Positions 52,379 through 60,814 of a stretch of DNA of 64,000 nucleotides are shown here, piece after piece. Source of the DNA: Parahaliea maris (GTDB lineage Bacteria; Pseudomonadota; Gammaproteobacteria; Pseudomonadales; Halieaceae); the NCBI RefSeq assembly GCF_008064665.1, contig NZ_VRZA01000001.1:558001-622000 (forward strand). The letters are read 5' to 3'. Below the pieces are notes generated by a model, which worked only from the letters and a program-made list of their open reading frames with translations, was not told the DNA's origin and searched no databases. Numbering within the stretch: the first letter of the stretch is position 1; every line of letters begins with the position of its first letter. Both the position numbers and the translations under genes were made by a program.

Positions 52379-52440
52379 GCTCTGCTCTTCAGGCCTCTCT
52401 TGTCATACCCCGCCCGCTAGTACTGCTCCCGGGGCGGCCC

Positions 52441-52896
52441 CTACTCTATCGGCAGCTGGTACATAATGAAATCACTGGGACCGCCGGTGTAGCGATCATA
52501 GAGGGCCCGTCCCCGGGCGTTGAAGTGCTGGGTAATCCAGCGCAACAGGGGCCAGCCTCGCTCGTTGGCCACCCCCTGCAGGTAGCTGACCATCGCATCC
52601 GCGGCGCCGCTTCCCCGCGCCGCAGGATCGATGAACATATCGTCCACGAAACCGATGTCACCGCCGCTGAGCGAACGCGGGCAGGCGCGGAAATGGACGA
52701 TGCCTATTGCCTTGCCGACAGCATCGCGGGCCATCAGCCCCTCGAGCGGATGCCCGGCGTCCAGCAGCCAGCCCCAGACCGTCTGCGCCACCGACGCTTC
52801 CAGATGGGTGCCGTAAAATTCCGCGTAGCCGCTGAACAGTTCCCGCCATTCCGCCTCGTCGCCGGCGACGACAAAGTTCACCGTGTAATTGTCCAT
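52441..52896 (-). CDS. GNAT family N-acetyltransferase
   Basis: A 151-aa acetyl-CoA-dependent acetyltransferase with motif A near residues 83-105 (DDMFIDPAARGSGAADAM), the acetyl-CoA pyrophosphate loop. Substrate unknown. It is divergent from dnaE2, and the LexA box lies 79 bases upstream of its start. Confidence 0.85.
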   Translation of the reverse strand: MDNYTVNFVVAGDEAEWRELFSGYAEFYGTHLEASVAQTVWGWLLDAGHPLEGLMARDAVGKAIGIVHFRACPRSLSGGDIGFVDDMFIDPAARGSGAADAMVSYLQGVANERGWPLLRWITQHFNARGRALYDRYTGGPSDFIMYQLPIE

Positions 52897-52975
52897 AATC
52901 GCCGTCCTCTTTTCGCCAGTCTACACCTGCCCGGCTCCGCGAGCCGCAGCCTTGCACTTGCGCCAAAAAGGTATA

Positions 52976-52991
52976 CTGTATATTTATACAG
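52976..52991. promoter_or_regulatory. LexA (SOS) box upstream of dnaE2
   Basis: CTGTATATTTATACAG, a perfect CTGT-N8-ACAG SOS box, lies 44 bases before the dnaE2 start in the divergent region to the GNAT gene. The surrounding TA pairs extend the palindrome to 52974-52993. Confidence 0.9.
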
Positions 52992-53035
52992 TATAGACCT
53001 CACACCCCACCGGACAACCCGCGTCAGTTACCACC

Positions 53036-56000
53036 GTGCCCTACGCCGAACTCCACTGCCTCTCATGCTACAGCTTCCTGCGCGGCGCCTCGCACCCCCA
53101 CGAACTGGTGGAGCGCGCGGCTGAGCTGGGCTACGGGGCGCTGGCCATTACCGATGAGTGCTCCCTGGCCGGCGTGGTGAAGGCCCATGTGGCGGCAAAA
53201 GAGGCCGGGCTGCCGCTGATCATCGGCAGTGAACTGCGGCTCGAGGAGGAGGTCACCCTGGTCGCCCTGGTCCCCAGCCGGGCGGCCTACGGCGAACTGT
53301 CGGGGCTGATCTCCCGCGCCCGCCGGCGCAGCCCGAAGGGAGAATACCGGGCGGCGCTGCGGGATGTGATCTTCCACCTCAAGCGCTGCCTGTTGATCTG
53401 GCTGCCGCAGGATGACAGCGAAGCGACCCACAGCTACGGTCGGCAGCTGGCCCGCCTGTGCAAAGGGCGGGTATGGCTGGGTGTCAGCCACCTGCTGGGC
53501 AACAACGAGCACCAGCGTTTTCTTACCCTGCAGAATATGGCCCGCGATCTCGAGCTGCCGCTGGTAGCCTGCGGCAACGTGCAAATGCACATCCCCGCCC
53601 GCAAACCCCTGCACGACATGTTCACCGCCCTCTACCACAACACTAGCATCGCCCGGCTGGGGCGGCGGCGCCTGGGCAACAGCCAGCAGCACCTGCGGGC
53701 CCTGCCGCGGCTGCGCCGGCTCTACCCCGCTGCCCTGCTGGAGGAGAGCCTGCGCATCGCCCGCCTGTGCAACTTCAGCCTGGATGAGCTGCGCTATGAA
53801 TACCCGGAGGAAGTGGTTCCCGAAGGACGCAGCGCCAACCAGTACCTACGCGAACTGGTGGATAAAGGCAGCGCCGTGCGCTGGCCGAATGGCGTGCCCC
53901 CCGCGATCACCGCGCGTATCGAGGAGGAGCTCGGCCTCATCGGCGAACTGCAGTACGAGTACTATTTCCTCACCGTCTACGACCTGGTGCGCTTTGCCAG
54001 GGAGCGCGACATTCTCTGCCAGGGCCGCGGCTCCGCCGCCAACTCGGTGGTGTGCTACTGCCTGTTCATTACCGAGGTATCGCCGGAGCAGATCACCCTG
54101 CTGTTCGAGCGATTCATTTCCCGGGAGCGGGACGAGCCCCCGGACATCGACGTGGACTTCGAGCACGAGCGCCGGGAAGAGGTCATCCAGTACATCTACC
54201 GCAAGTACAGCCGCCGCCGGGCCGCCCTGGCCGCCACCCTCATTACCTACCGCGCCCGCAGCGCGGTGCGCGACGTGGGCAAGGCCCTCGGCCTGGATCC
54301 GGTATTCGTGGACGACCTGGCCAAGTCCATGGCCTGGTGGGACCGCACCGCGGACCTGGCCAAGCGTTTCGAGGAGCAGGGAGTGGCCGGCCACAGTCAC
54401 CAGGCGGAACTGTTCTACCAGCTGGTGCAGCAGGTGCTGGGCTTCCCCCGCCACCTGTCCCAGCACGTGGGTGGCTTTGTGATTTCCCGCGGCCCCATTT
54501 CGGCCCTGGTGCCAGTGGAAAACGCCAGCATGGCCGAGCGCACGGTGATCCAGTGGGACAAGGAGGACATCGAGTCGCTGGGCCTGTTGAAGGTGGACGT
54601 GCTGGCCCTGGGCATGCTCTCGGCCATTCGCAAGAGCCTGGCCCTGGTGCACCGGGATCACCCTTCTATCGCCAGTATTGCCGATGTACCCAAAGAGGAC
54701 GCCGCCACCTACCGCATGCTGCAACAGGCCGACACCATCGGCGTGTTCCAGATCGAGTCCCGGGCCCAGATGTCCATGCTGCCGCGGCTGAAGCCAAACT
54801 GCTTCTACGACCTGGTGATCGAGATCGCCATCGTCCGCCCCGGCCCCATCCAGGGCGACATGGTCCATCCCTACCTGCGCCGCAAACAGGGGCTGGAGCC
54901 CATCACCTATCCCAGTGACGCCATCCGCGAAGTGCTGGAGCGCACCCTGGGGGTACCCATTTTCCAGGAGCAGGTGATCAAGCTGGCGATGGTGGCGGCG
55001 GGTTTTTCCGGGGGCGAGGCCGACCAGTTGCGCCGGGCCATCGCCAACTGGGGGCGCAACAGCAAGCTGCTGCACTTCGAGCAGCAGCTCACCCGGGGCA
55101 TGATCGAACGCGGCTACGACGAAGACTTCGCCCAGCGGCTGTTCAAGCAAATCAGGGGCTTTGCCGGTTACGGCTTCCCCGAGTCCCACTCCGCCAGCTT
55201 CGCCCTGCTGGCCTACGTTTCGGCCTGGCTCAAGCGCCACCACCCCGCCGCCTTCTTTGCCGGCCTGCTGAACAGCCAGCCCATGGGATTTTACAGCCCC
55301 TCCCAGCTGGTGCAGGACGCCCGCCGCCACGGGGTCAACGTACTGCCGGTAGACGTCAATCACAGCCTCTGGGATCACCAGCTGCTGTCCGCCGAAGGCA
55401 GTAACCAGCCCCCCCTGCGCCTGGGTCTGCGGCTGGTGAAGGGGCTGAGTGTCGAGGGCGCCCAGCGGCTGGTCGCAGCGCGCCGCCAGGCCCCCTTTCG
55501 CCAGGTCAGCCAGCTGCGCCAGTGGGCGAAGCTGGACCGGCGCGACATGGAAGCCCTGGCGGACGCCGATGCCCTGGCCTCCCTCAGCGGGCACCGGCAC
55601 CAGTCCCAGTGGCAGATCATGGCGCTGGAAGCCGAGCGCCCCCTGCTCCGCGACGAATTACACCAGCACAGCAGTTACTTTGACGACGCCGTACAACTGC
55701 CCGCCCCGGAAGTCGCGGAAGAGGTACTGTCGGACTACCGCGCCACCGGCCTTACCCTGCGCGCCCACCCCATGAGCCTGCTGCGGGACCGCTACCCCTT
55801 CAGCCACTGCAAGCGCCACACCGAACTGCACACCGTGCCTAACAAGGGCTTTGTGCGCATTGCCGGGCTGGTCACCTGCCGCCAGCGGCCCGGCTCCGCC
55901 TCGGGCGTACTGTTCCTCACCCTGGAGGACGAAACCGGCAACAGTAATATCGTGGTGTGGCAGCGTACTCAGCAGCAGTTTCGCCAGGCCCTGATGAGCG

Positions 56001-56128
56001 CCCAGCTGCTGCTGGTCAAAGGCACCCTGGAGACCACCGACGGAGTAACCCATATCATCGCCGGGGCACTGTACGACTACAGCAGCGAATTGCAGAGCCT
56101 GCAGCTCAACTCGCGGGATTTCCACTAA
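53036..56128 (+). CDS. dnaE2: Error-prone DNA polymerase III alpha subunit
   Basis: Translesion polymerase (DnaE2/ImuC) of 1030 aa, induced in the SOS response. It has the PHP domain at the start (AELHCLSCYSFLRGASHP), the catalytic GRGSAANS and PDIDVDFEHERR segments, and an OB-fold near the C-terminus, but lacks the clamp- and tau-binding tail typical of DnaE1. The start is a GTG. In many bacteria it is in an imuA-imuB-dnaE2 cassette; here it stands alone in the window. Confidence 0.95.
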   Translation: MPYAELHCLSCYSFLRGASHPHELVERAAELGYGALAITDECSLAGVVKAHVAAKEAGLPLIIGSELRLEEEVTLVALVPSRAAYGELSGLISRARRRSPKGEYRAALRDVIFHLKRCLLIWLPQDDSEATHSYGRQLARLCKGRVWLGVSHLLGNNEHQRFLTLQNMARDLELPLVACGNVQMHIPARKPLHDMFTALYHNTSIARLGRRRLGNSQQHLRALPRLRRLYPAALLEESLRIARLCNFSLDELRYEYPEEVVPEGRSANQYLRELVDKGSAVRWPNGVPPAITARIEEELGLIGELQYEYYFLTVYDLVRFARERDILCQGRGSAANSVVCYCLFITEVSPEQITLLFERFISRERDEPPDIDVDFEHERREEVIQYIYRKYSRRRAALAATLITYRARSAVRDVGKALGLDPVFVDDLAKSMAWWDRTADLAKRFEEQGVAGHSHQAELFYQLVQQVLGFPRHLSQHVGGFVISRGPISALVPVENASMAERTVIQWDKEDIESLGLLKVDVLALGMLSAIRKSLALVHRDHPSIASIADVPKEDAATYRMLQQADTIGVFQIESRAQMSMLPRLKPNCFYDLVIEIAIVRPGPIQGDMVHPYLRRKQGLEPITYPSDAIREVLERTLGVPIFQEQVIKLAMVAAGFSGGEADQLRRAIANWGRNSKLLHFEQQLTRGMIERGYDEDFAQRLFKQIRGFAGYGFPESHSASFALLAYVSAWLKRHHPAAFFAGLLNSQPMGFYSPSQLVQDARRHGVNVLPVDVNHSLWDHQLLSAEGSNQPPLRLGLRLVKGLSVEGAQRLVAARRQAPFRQVSQLRQWAKLDRRDMEALADADALASLSGHRHQSQWQIMALEAERPLLRDELHQHSSYFDDAVQLPAPEVAEEVLSDYRATGLTLRAHPMSLLRDRYPFSHCKRHTELHTVPNKGFVRIAGLVTCRQRPGSASGVLFLTLEDETGNSNIVVWQRTQQQFRQALMSAQLLLVKGTLETTDGVTHIIAGALYDYSSELQSLQLNSRDFH

Positions 56129-56158
56129 GTGCACCGGGAAGTGGCAACTTCCACTACA

Positions 56159-57421
56159 ATGCCCTCCAGTTCTCACCCGCACACAACCGACTCAGTTATG
56201 GCCGCACACCGATTGCCCGGCGTCATCTGGTTACTGATGGTGCTTCAGGCCCTGTCCATGTCCATTGCCCCGCTGTTTTTCTTCGCCGGCGGCATCGCCG
56301 GCAATGCCCTGGCCCCGCGCCCGGCCCTGGCTACACTGCCAGTGGCCATGGTGATTCTGGGTACCGCCCTGTCGGTGGTACCACTGACCCGGTTGATGCA
56401 CACCTTCGGCCGCAGGGCGGTGTTCCTGGGAGGCGCCGCCCTGGCCACAGCGGGCGCCCTGCTCGCAGCCACGGCACTCATGCAGGCCCACTTCGGGCTG
56501 TTCTGCCTGGCCGGGCTGCTGACCGGTGCCAGCGTTGCGGTGACGGCCCAGTATCGCTTTGCCGCCATCGAGGCCGTAGCGCCGGAACAGGTGGGCCCCG
56601 CCACTTCGCGGGTATTGCTGGGCGGATTGCTGTCGGCCTACCTGGGTCCGGAACTGGTAGTGTGGGGCGAGTGGGCCGTGAACGCCCTGCCGGGTGATAG
56701 AGCGGCCTCCGAACACAACGCCTTTATCGGCGGATTCCTGCTGATGGCCCTGATCGGCCTGCTGGTACTGCTCATCCTGGCGCTCGCCTACCGTAACCGC
56801 GGCACCGTAGCGCAGGACAACCACGCCGAGGGCCGCCCCCTGCGGGAAATCTTTCGCCAGCGCCAGCTGTGGCTGGCGGTGATCGCCGCCGCCATGGGCT
56901 ACGCCATGATGAGCTTCGTAATGACGGCCACTCCCCTGCACATGCACAGCGTGGACGGCCACAACCTGCTGGACACCAAGTGGGTCATCCAGTCCCACAT
57001 TGTCGCCATGTTTGCGCCGTCGTTTTTCTCCGGTTGGCTGATCGCCCGGCTGGGTCCCACCCGGGTCATCGTCGCCGGCACACTCATCTACCTGGCCTGT
57101 ATTGGGGTGGCGCTGTCCGGTCGCGAGCTGCTGCACTACTGGTGGGCGCTGGTGCTACTGGGCGTGGGCTGGAACTTCCTGTTCGTTGGCGGCACCACCC
57201 TGCTGCCGCTCTGCCACCGGCCGGCAGAGCGCTTCAAGGTCCAGACCTGTAACGAGTTTGCTGTGTTCGGCTGCCAGGCCGTGGCGGCACTGAGCTCGGG
57301 GTGGGTGATCAACACCTGGGGCTGGAACCTGCTGGTGCTGCTGTCCTGCTTGATGGTCTCAGCCATCCTGCTGGCGCTCTGGCTGAATGCACCACGCGCA
57401 CGCGCGGCGGGTACTGCCTGA
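56159..57421 (+). CDS. MFS transporter
   Basis: Twelve-helix major facilitator protein of about 420 aa with VPLTRLMHTFGRRAVF in the first cytoplasmic loop. Start is uncertain: GTG 56129 immediately after the dnaE2 stop, ATG 56159 or ATG 56198 (VMAAHRLPGVIW); none has a clear SD. It follows dnaE2 without a terminator and could share the transcript. It is not a close copy of the other MFS proteins here. Confidence 0.8.
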   Translation: MPSSSHPHTTDSVMAAHRLPGVIWLLMVLQALSMSIAPLFFFAGGIAGNALAPRPALATLPVAMVILGTALSVVPLTRLMHTFGRRAVFLGGAALATAGALLAATALMQAHFGLFCLAGLLTGASVAVTAQYRFAAIEAVAPEQVGPATSRVLLGGLLSAYLGPELVVWGEWAVNALPGDRAASEHNAFIGGFLLMALIGLLVLLILALAYRNRGTVAQDNHAEGRPLREIFRQRQLWLAVIAAAMGYAMMSFVMTATPLHMHSVDGHNLLDTKWVIQSHIVAMFAPSFFSGWLIARLGPTRVIVAGTLIYLACIGVALSGRELLHYWWALVLLGVGWNFLFVGGTTLLPLCHRPAERFKVQTCNEFAVFGCQAVAALSSGWVINTWGWNLLVLLSCLMVSAILLALWLNAPRARAAGTA

Positions 57422-57523
57422 CGAGGCCAGAACAACCCACCCTGTCACGCGGGGCGCGCGCGGGCTGCCCGGTCTACACTGAGGAGTGTCAGGAGCGGTG
57501 CCAACAGGGTGGGAGGGAGCGCC

Positions 57524-58273
57524 GTGCACACAGCCCGTAGATCGGCCACCTGTAACAGTGTGTTGCTGGGGCTCGTGCTCCCACTGCTGGCGGCAACGGG
57601 CTCTGTGGCGCAAGTCCGCGCGGAGGGCTCACAGATGATGCTGGACGAGATACGTCGCTCGGTGCGCGAGTCCGCCGCCTACACCGGGCGTGCCGAACTC
57701 AATGAGCGTACCCTGGCCGCCTTGGCCGAGGTGCCGCGGGAAGCCTTCGTGCCCGCACACCTCAAAGAGCTGGCCTACCTGAACCGCCCCCTGCCCATCG
57801 CCGAAGGCCAAACCATCTCCCAGCCGCTGATCGTGGCATTAATGACGGACCTGCTGGAACCCGGGCCGGATCACGTCGTACTGGAAGTGGGCACCGGCTC
57901 CGGTTACCAGGCGGCGGTGCTCTCACGCCTGGTCAGGCAGGTGTACACAATAGAAATCCTGCCCGCTCTCGCCGACGGGGCCCGGGTCGTGTTGGCAGAA
58001 CTCGGCTACGACAATGTCACGGTGCGTACCGGAGACGGTTACGCTGGCTGGCCGGAGTACGCTCCCTTCGATGGCATCATCGTCACTGCCGCACCGGACG
58101 AGATCCCCCAGCCGCTGGTGGACCAGCTGAAACCCGGCGGGCGCCTGGTAATCCCGGTGGGGCCGGTGCACGGGGCGCAGGAGTTGATGCTGGTAGAAAA
58201 AACCGCCGGGGGCGAACTGGAACAGAAGGCCGTATTGCCGGTGGCCTTCGTCCCCCTGACCGGCGACCACTGA
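57524..58273 (+). CDS. Exported protein-L-isoaspartate O-methyltransferase
   Basis: PIMT-family methyltransferase of 249 aa that repairs isoaspartyl residues using SAM. It has TISQP near the middle and the SAM loop EVGTGSGYQAAV. Before the catalytic domain are about 35 residues that look like a cleavable signal peptide (SVLLGLVLPLLAATGSVAQ), which cytoplasmic Pcm lacks. I chose the GTG at 57524, which has GGGAGGGAG upstream. A periplasmic PIMT would need a periplasmic SAM supply, so the location is an open point. Confidence 0.85.
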   Translation: MHTARRSATCNSVLLGLVLPLLAATGSVAQVRAEGSQMMLDEIRRSVRESAAYTGRAELNERTLAALAEVPREAFVPAHLKELAYLNRPLPIAEGQTISQPLIVALMTDLLEPGPDHVVLEVGTGSGYQAAVLSRLVRQVYTIEILPALADGARVVLAELGYDNVTVRTGDGYAGWPEYAPFDGIIVTAAPDEIPQPLVDQLKPGGRLVIPVGPVHGAQELMLVEKTAGGELEQKAVLPVAFVPLTGDH

Positions 58274-58276
58274 GCA

Positions 58277-58312
58277 CCGGCCCGCGCTGTTACCGGGCCG
58301 GGGTATTCTTTT
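58277..58312 (+). terminator. Rho-independent terminator after the PIMT gene
   Basis: CCGGCCCG, an eight-base loop, CGGGCCGG, then GGTATTCTTTT. It ends the preceding transcript. Confidence 0.75.
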
Positions 58313-58339
58313 GACAAGTGAAACAGCGCTGCATAGGCT
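58311..58339 (+). promoter_or_regulatory. Possible promoter of the amidohydrolase gene
   Basis: TTGACA (58311-58316), 17-base spacer, TAGGCT (58334-58339). The -35 is perfect, the -10 is weak. Confidence 0.45.
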
Positions 58340-58368
58340 GCGAGGGTTTTTCCTTCGGAGTAGCTTAC

Positions 58369-59709
58369 ATGCCCCTCAGCACAACCCTTTCGGTATTCGC
58401 CCGCACCACTACCGCAGCACTGATCGCCAGTACTCTCGCAGTAACCCTGACAATACCCCAGGCAGCAGCCCAGACGGCCGCTGACACCGTTATCATCCAC
58501 GCCGGCACCCTGCTGGCGGTACCGGGCGAGAAACCCGCCAGCGAACAGACCCTGGTGATCGAAGACGGTCGCGTCAGCCAGGTGCTGGACGGCTACCAGC
58601 TGCCCGCAGGCCTCGGCGCAGACGCCGAGGTGATCGACCTGAAGGATCGCTTCGTGATGCCCGGGCTGATGGATATGCACGTGCACCTGCAGGGCGAGCT
58701 CGGCCCCAACGGCGACAGTGATAATCTCAAGTTTTCCGACGAACTAATCGAGATGCGCTCGCTGATGTTCGCCCTGCGCACCCTCGACGCCGGTTTCACC
58801 ACCGTGCGCGACGCCGGCTCCAAAAACCAGGAAATGTACGCCCTGCGCGACGCCATCGAGCGCGGCTGGATCGACGGTCCGCGGATTATCGCCGCTGGCG
58901 GCGTGGGGATTACCGGTGGCCACAACGACGTTTCCGGCATGAAGCATGAATTGCTGGAGCTCTACACCGACCGCTCCATTTGCGACGGCCCCTACGACTG
59001 CCGCCGCGCCACCCGCGATGCCATCAAGTACGGCGCCGACCTGATCAAGATCACCTCCACCGGCGGGGTACTGACCGATCGCAACACGGGCACCGGCCAG
59101 CAGATGGAAATGGACGAGCTGACCGAGGTGGTTCGCGCCGCCCATCGCATGGGGCGCAAGGTGGCCAGCCATGCCCACCAGGAAGACGGCATCATCGCCG
59201 CCCTGGAAGCCGGCGTCGACAGCATCGAGCACGGCACCTATGCCGGGCCCAAAGCCATCAAGCTGTTCAAGTCCACGGGCGCCTACCTTGTCCCGACCCT
59301 GCTGGCGGGAGATACCGTGAAGACCATGGCGGAAACCTCGGATTTCCTCAGCCCGGCCATCAGTGAAAAAGCGATTCGCGTCGGCAATGACATGAAAGAT
59401 AACTTCGGCAAGGCCTACAAAGCCGGCGTCAAAGTGGCCTACGGTACCGACAGCGGTGTATCGGCCCACGGCGACAACGCGAAGGAAGCGGTGCTGATGA
59501 AACAGGCGGGAATGGACAACATGGCCATCCTGGTGGCCGCCACCGTCAGCGCCGCCGACCTGATCGACATGAGTGACAGCCTGGGCACGCTGGAAGCCGG
59601 CAGGCACGCCGACATCGTCGCCTATGACAGCTCGCCGCTGGACGATATCGAGGCACTGCTCGACGTGGACTTCGTCATGAAGGGCGGCAAGGTCTTCAAG
59701 CAGCAATAA
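58369..59709 (+). CDS. Exported amidohydrolase family protein
   Basis: Metal-dependent hydrolase of 446 aa with signal peptide (about 1-34) and amidohydrolase TIM barrel. Metal-binding His104 and His106 are in MDMHVH, and the later GTDSG supplies the Asp. It is like imidazolonepropionase-type and Xaa-Pro dipeptidase-type members exported to the periplasm. I chose the ATG at 58369, which has GGAG eight bases upstream. Substrate unknown. Confidence 0.85.
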   Translation: MPLSTTLSVFARTTTAALIASTLAVTLTIPQAAAQTAADTVIIHAGTLLAVPGEKPASEQTLVIEDGRVSQVLDGYQLPAGLGADAEVIDLKDRFVMPGLMDMHVHLQGELGPNGDSDNLKFSDELIEMRSLMFALRTLDAGFTTVRDAGSKNQEMYALRDAIERGWIDGPRIIAAGGVGITGGHNDVSGMKHELLELYTDRSICDGPYDCRRATRDAIKYGADLIKITSTGGVLTDRNTGTGQQMEMDELTEVVRAAHRMGRKVASHAHQEDGIIAALEAGVDSIEHGTYAGPKAIKLFKSTGAYLVPTLLAGDTVKTMAETSDFLSPAISEKAIRVGNDMKDNFGKAYKAGVKVAYGTDSGVSAHGDNAKEAVLMKQAGMDNMAILVAATVSAADLIDMSDSLGTLEAGRHADIVAYDSSPLDDIEALLDVDFVMKGGKVFKQQ

Positions 59710-59733
59710 ACTCCCGGGCCCGGGGCCAGCGCG

Positions 59734-60729
59734 TCACTCGGCCTCGGGTTGGTTCACATGCCCCTCACTGAAGAACTGCCAGGTCAGCCTGGCGGTATCG
59801 AACTCATGGCTGGTGGGCCCCAACAGGCGCGGCAGGCGGAACACCGGGTTGGCCATGACATGGCCACCCCCGGTCATCGTCACCAGGGCCACACTGGGCC
59901 GGCCGGGGCCGTGCCACTGCAAGGTACTCACGGTCGTGCCATCATCCGCGACCTGGTCCGGCCAGTCGCTGTGCTGGCCGTCGCGGCTGTACCCGGCAAG
60001 GGCGGCCCAGTAGGCCGCTGTGTCCACTGCCGACAGGACCTCACCTCGGCTGCTATCACCTAGCAGTTCCACCAGCCCACCCTCATAGGGGTTCACAGGA
60101 TCTTCCGAACCATTGACGATCAGCGTTGGCAGTGCGGTGCCAGCGGCTGAACAATCCAGATTGTCCGCGACGGGGAGATTGGCGGCATAGGCAGCGAGCC
60201 CCGCCACGGTGTCGGGCGCTTCCAGCCCGAGGCGGTAGGCCATATGCCCGCCGTTGGAAAAACCGGCAACGTAGACCCGACCTGTATCAATGGCGTGTTG
60301 TTCGGCCAGCCGGGCGATCAGCGCCTGCAAAAAACCTACATCATCGATATTGCGCAGATTGGCTGTATAGGTGGCACTGCCACGACAGTCGTTCCAGTGC
60401 CGATCCACGCCATCGGGGTACGCTACCAGCAGGCCTTCCCGCTCAGCCAGCACATCGAAGCTGTAAAAACTCAGGGCGGCCATGTCACTGCCACTGCCAC
60501 GGGACCCGTGCAACAACAACAGCAGCGGGGCGCCATCCTCCAATGCCTCCGGCACATAGACCTGGTAATTGCGCGCCAGACCACCCCATTCCAGTTGGCC
60601 TGTTATGCGCTGCCCGCCCAGTTCGGGTGGATCAATAGCATCTGATGAGAGAAACCACCAGCCAGTGGCCATGGTGGCAAACAGGACCACCACCATGGCA
60701 CCCGCCAGCCACAGGAAAAAAGTGCGCAT
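59734..60729 (-). CDS. Exported esterase, polyhydroxybutyrate-depolymerase-like
   Basis: Alpha/beta hydrolase of 331 aa with an N-terminal anchor or signal peptide (about 4-27). Ser158 in GFSNG is the nucleophile, and HGSRGSG near 74-80 forms the oxyanion hole, as in LpqC/PHB-depolymerase-like esterases. It converges on the amidohydrolase gene. Confidence 0.85.
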   Translation of the reverse strand: MRTFFLWLAGAMVVVLFATMATGWWFLSSDAIDPPELGGQRITGQLEWGGLARNYQVYVPEALEDGAPLLLLLHGSRGSGSDMAALSFYSFDVLAEREGLLVAYPDGVDRHWNDCRGSATYTANLRNIDDVGFLQALIARLAEQHAIDTGRVYVAGFSNGGHMAYRLGLEAPDTVAGLAAYAANLPVADNLDCSAAGTALPTLIVNGSEDPVNPYEGGLVELLGDSSRGEVLSAVDTAAYWAALAGYSRDGQHSDWPDQVADDGTTVSTLQWHGPGRPSVALVTMTGGGHVMANPVFRLPRLLGPTSHEFDTARLTWQFFSEGHVNQPEAE

Positions 60730-60814
60730 CTCCCACCCCCGCTTGTTGTAATCGTTTGCGGATCATTATGCGGGAGAGGCCGCACACCTGCCAGCCCGTG
60801 ACAGGGGGAGGGGG

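Noticed and set aside
53846-55600. 584-codon open frame opposite dnaE2
   Set aside because: Antisense shadow of a conserved polymerase gene, Gly/His/Gln-rich and without recognisable motifs.
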